A DNA stretch of 64,000 nt, from assembly GCA_037447655.1 (NCBI GenBank), contig JBBHKE010002024.1:124001-188000 (forward strand). The letters are read 5' to 3'. The position numbers and the translations under genes were made by a program. The notes beneath the pieces were generated by a model that was not told the origin of the DNA, searched no databases, and saw nothing but the letters and a program-made list of their open reading frames with translations. The stretch is from Zygnema cylindricum. Taxonomy: Eukaryota > Streptophyta > Zygnematophyceae > Zygnematales > Zygnemataceae. Below are positions 63,983 through 64,000 of this stretch, in pieces (the first letter of the stretch is position 1; every line of letters starts with the position of its first letter).

Positions 63983-64000
63983 CACCGTGAATCGTTATTA
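63983..64000. mobile_element. Start of a further MITE cut by the window edge
   Basis: TA followed by CACCGTGAATCGTTATTA, the family left end, running off the window. Confidence 0.8.

Overview
The window looks like nuclear DNA from a streptophyte (land plant or close algal relative). The genes are intron-rich and the spacers AT-rich. The readable genes include plant-type proteins: a plastid-type LepA/EF4 C-terminus, an NSI/SNAT-type GNAT acetyltransferase, an AP2/ERF factor, an OST3/6 subunit without a CxxC pair, and a CTC1-like telomere protein. I cannot name a genus. Polypyrimidine microsatellites, many short DNA transposons and decayed retroelements point to a repeat-rich, possibly early-diverging lineage, but that is inference. 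All spliced gene models were built by eye from reading frame, GT-AG (once GC-AG) signals and remembered family conservation.

Layout. 1-0.93 kb: last two exons of a LEPA/GUF1-type GTPase (+). 3.5-6.5 kb: four-exon organellar-type SSB (-). 6.5-7.7 kb: shared divergent spacer holding a hAT-like MITE with a perfect 8-bp target duplication. 7.7-19.2 kb: about 15-exon CTC1-like gene (+). 20.3-21.3 kb: intronless OST3/6 (+). 22-28 kb: MITEs, a 25-bp and a 39-bp minisatellite, and a decayed reverse transcriptase (-). 28.9-31.7 kb: intronless 923-aa AP2/ERF protein (-). 32-44 kb: no gene recognised, dense TE remains. 44.5-48 kb: NSI/SNAT-like acetyltransferase (-), perhaps with a transit-peptide exon at 50.9-51.0 kb beyond a 1.4-kb CCCTCT array. 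52.8-56.4 kb: Gfo/Idh/MocA oxidoreductase of bacterial type (-), possibly extended by two exons at 57.6-58.1 kb that encode a membrane anchor. 60.2-62.7 kb: broken trihelix-like gene with about eight tandem repeats (-). 63-64 kb: three MITEs side by side, one with another nested in it.

The most notable signals are these. A TA-inserting MITE family shares CACCG...GGTG ends; a near-empty site within the window shows its target preference. A 43-bp family member is made only of its two ends. A 12-bp near-palindrome, TGMCACSTGGCA, recurs inside exons of two unrelated genes. CTC1 carries a duplicated splice acceptor. The genes do not form an operon-like pathway. The one functional juxtaposition is the divergent SSB/CTC1 pair, both OB-fold single-stranded-DNA binders.
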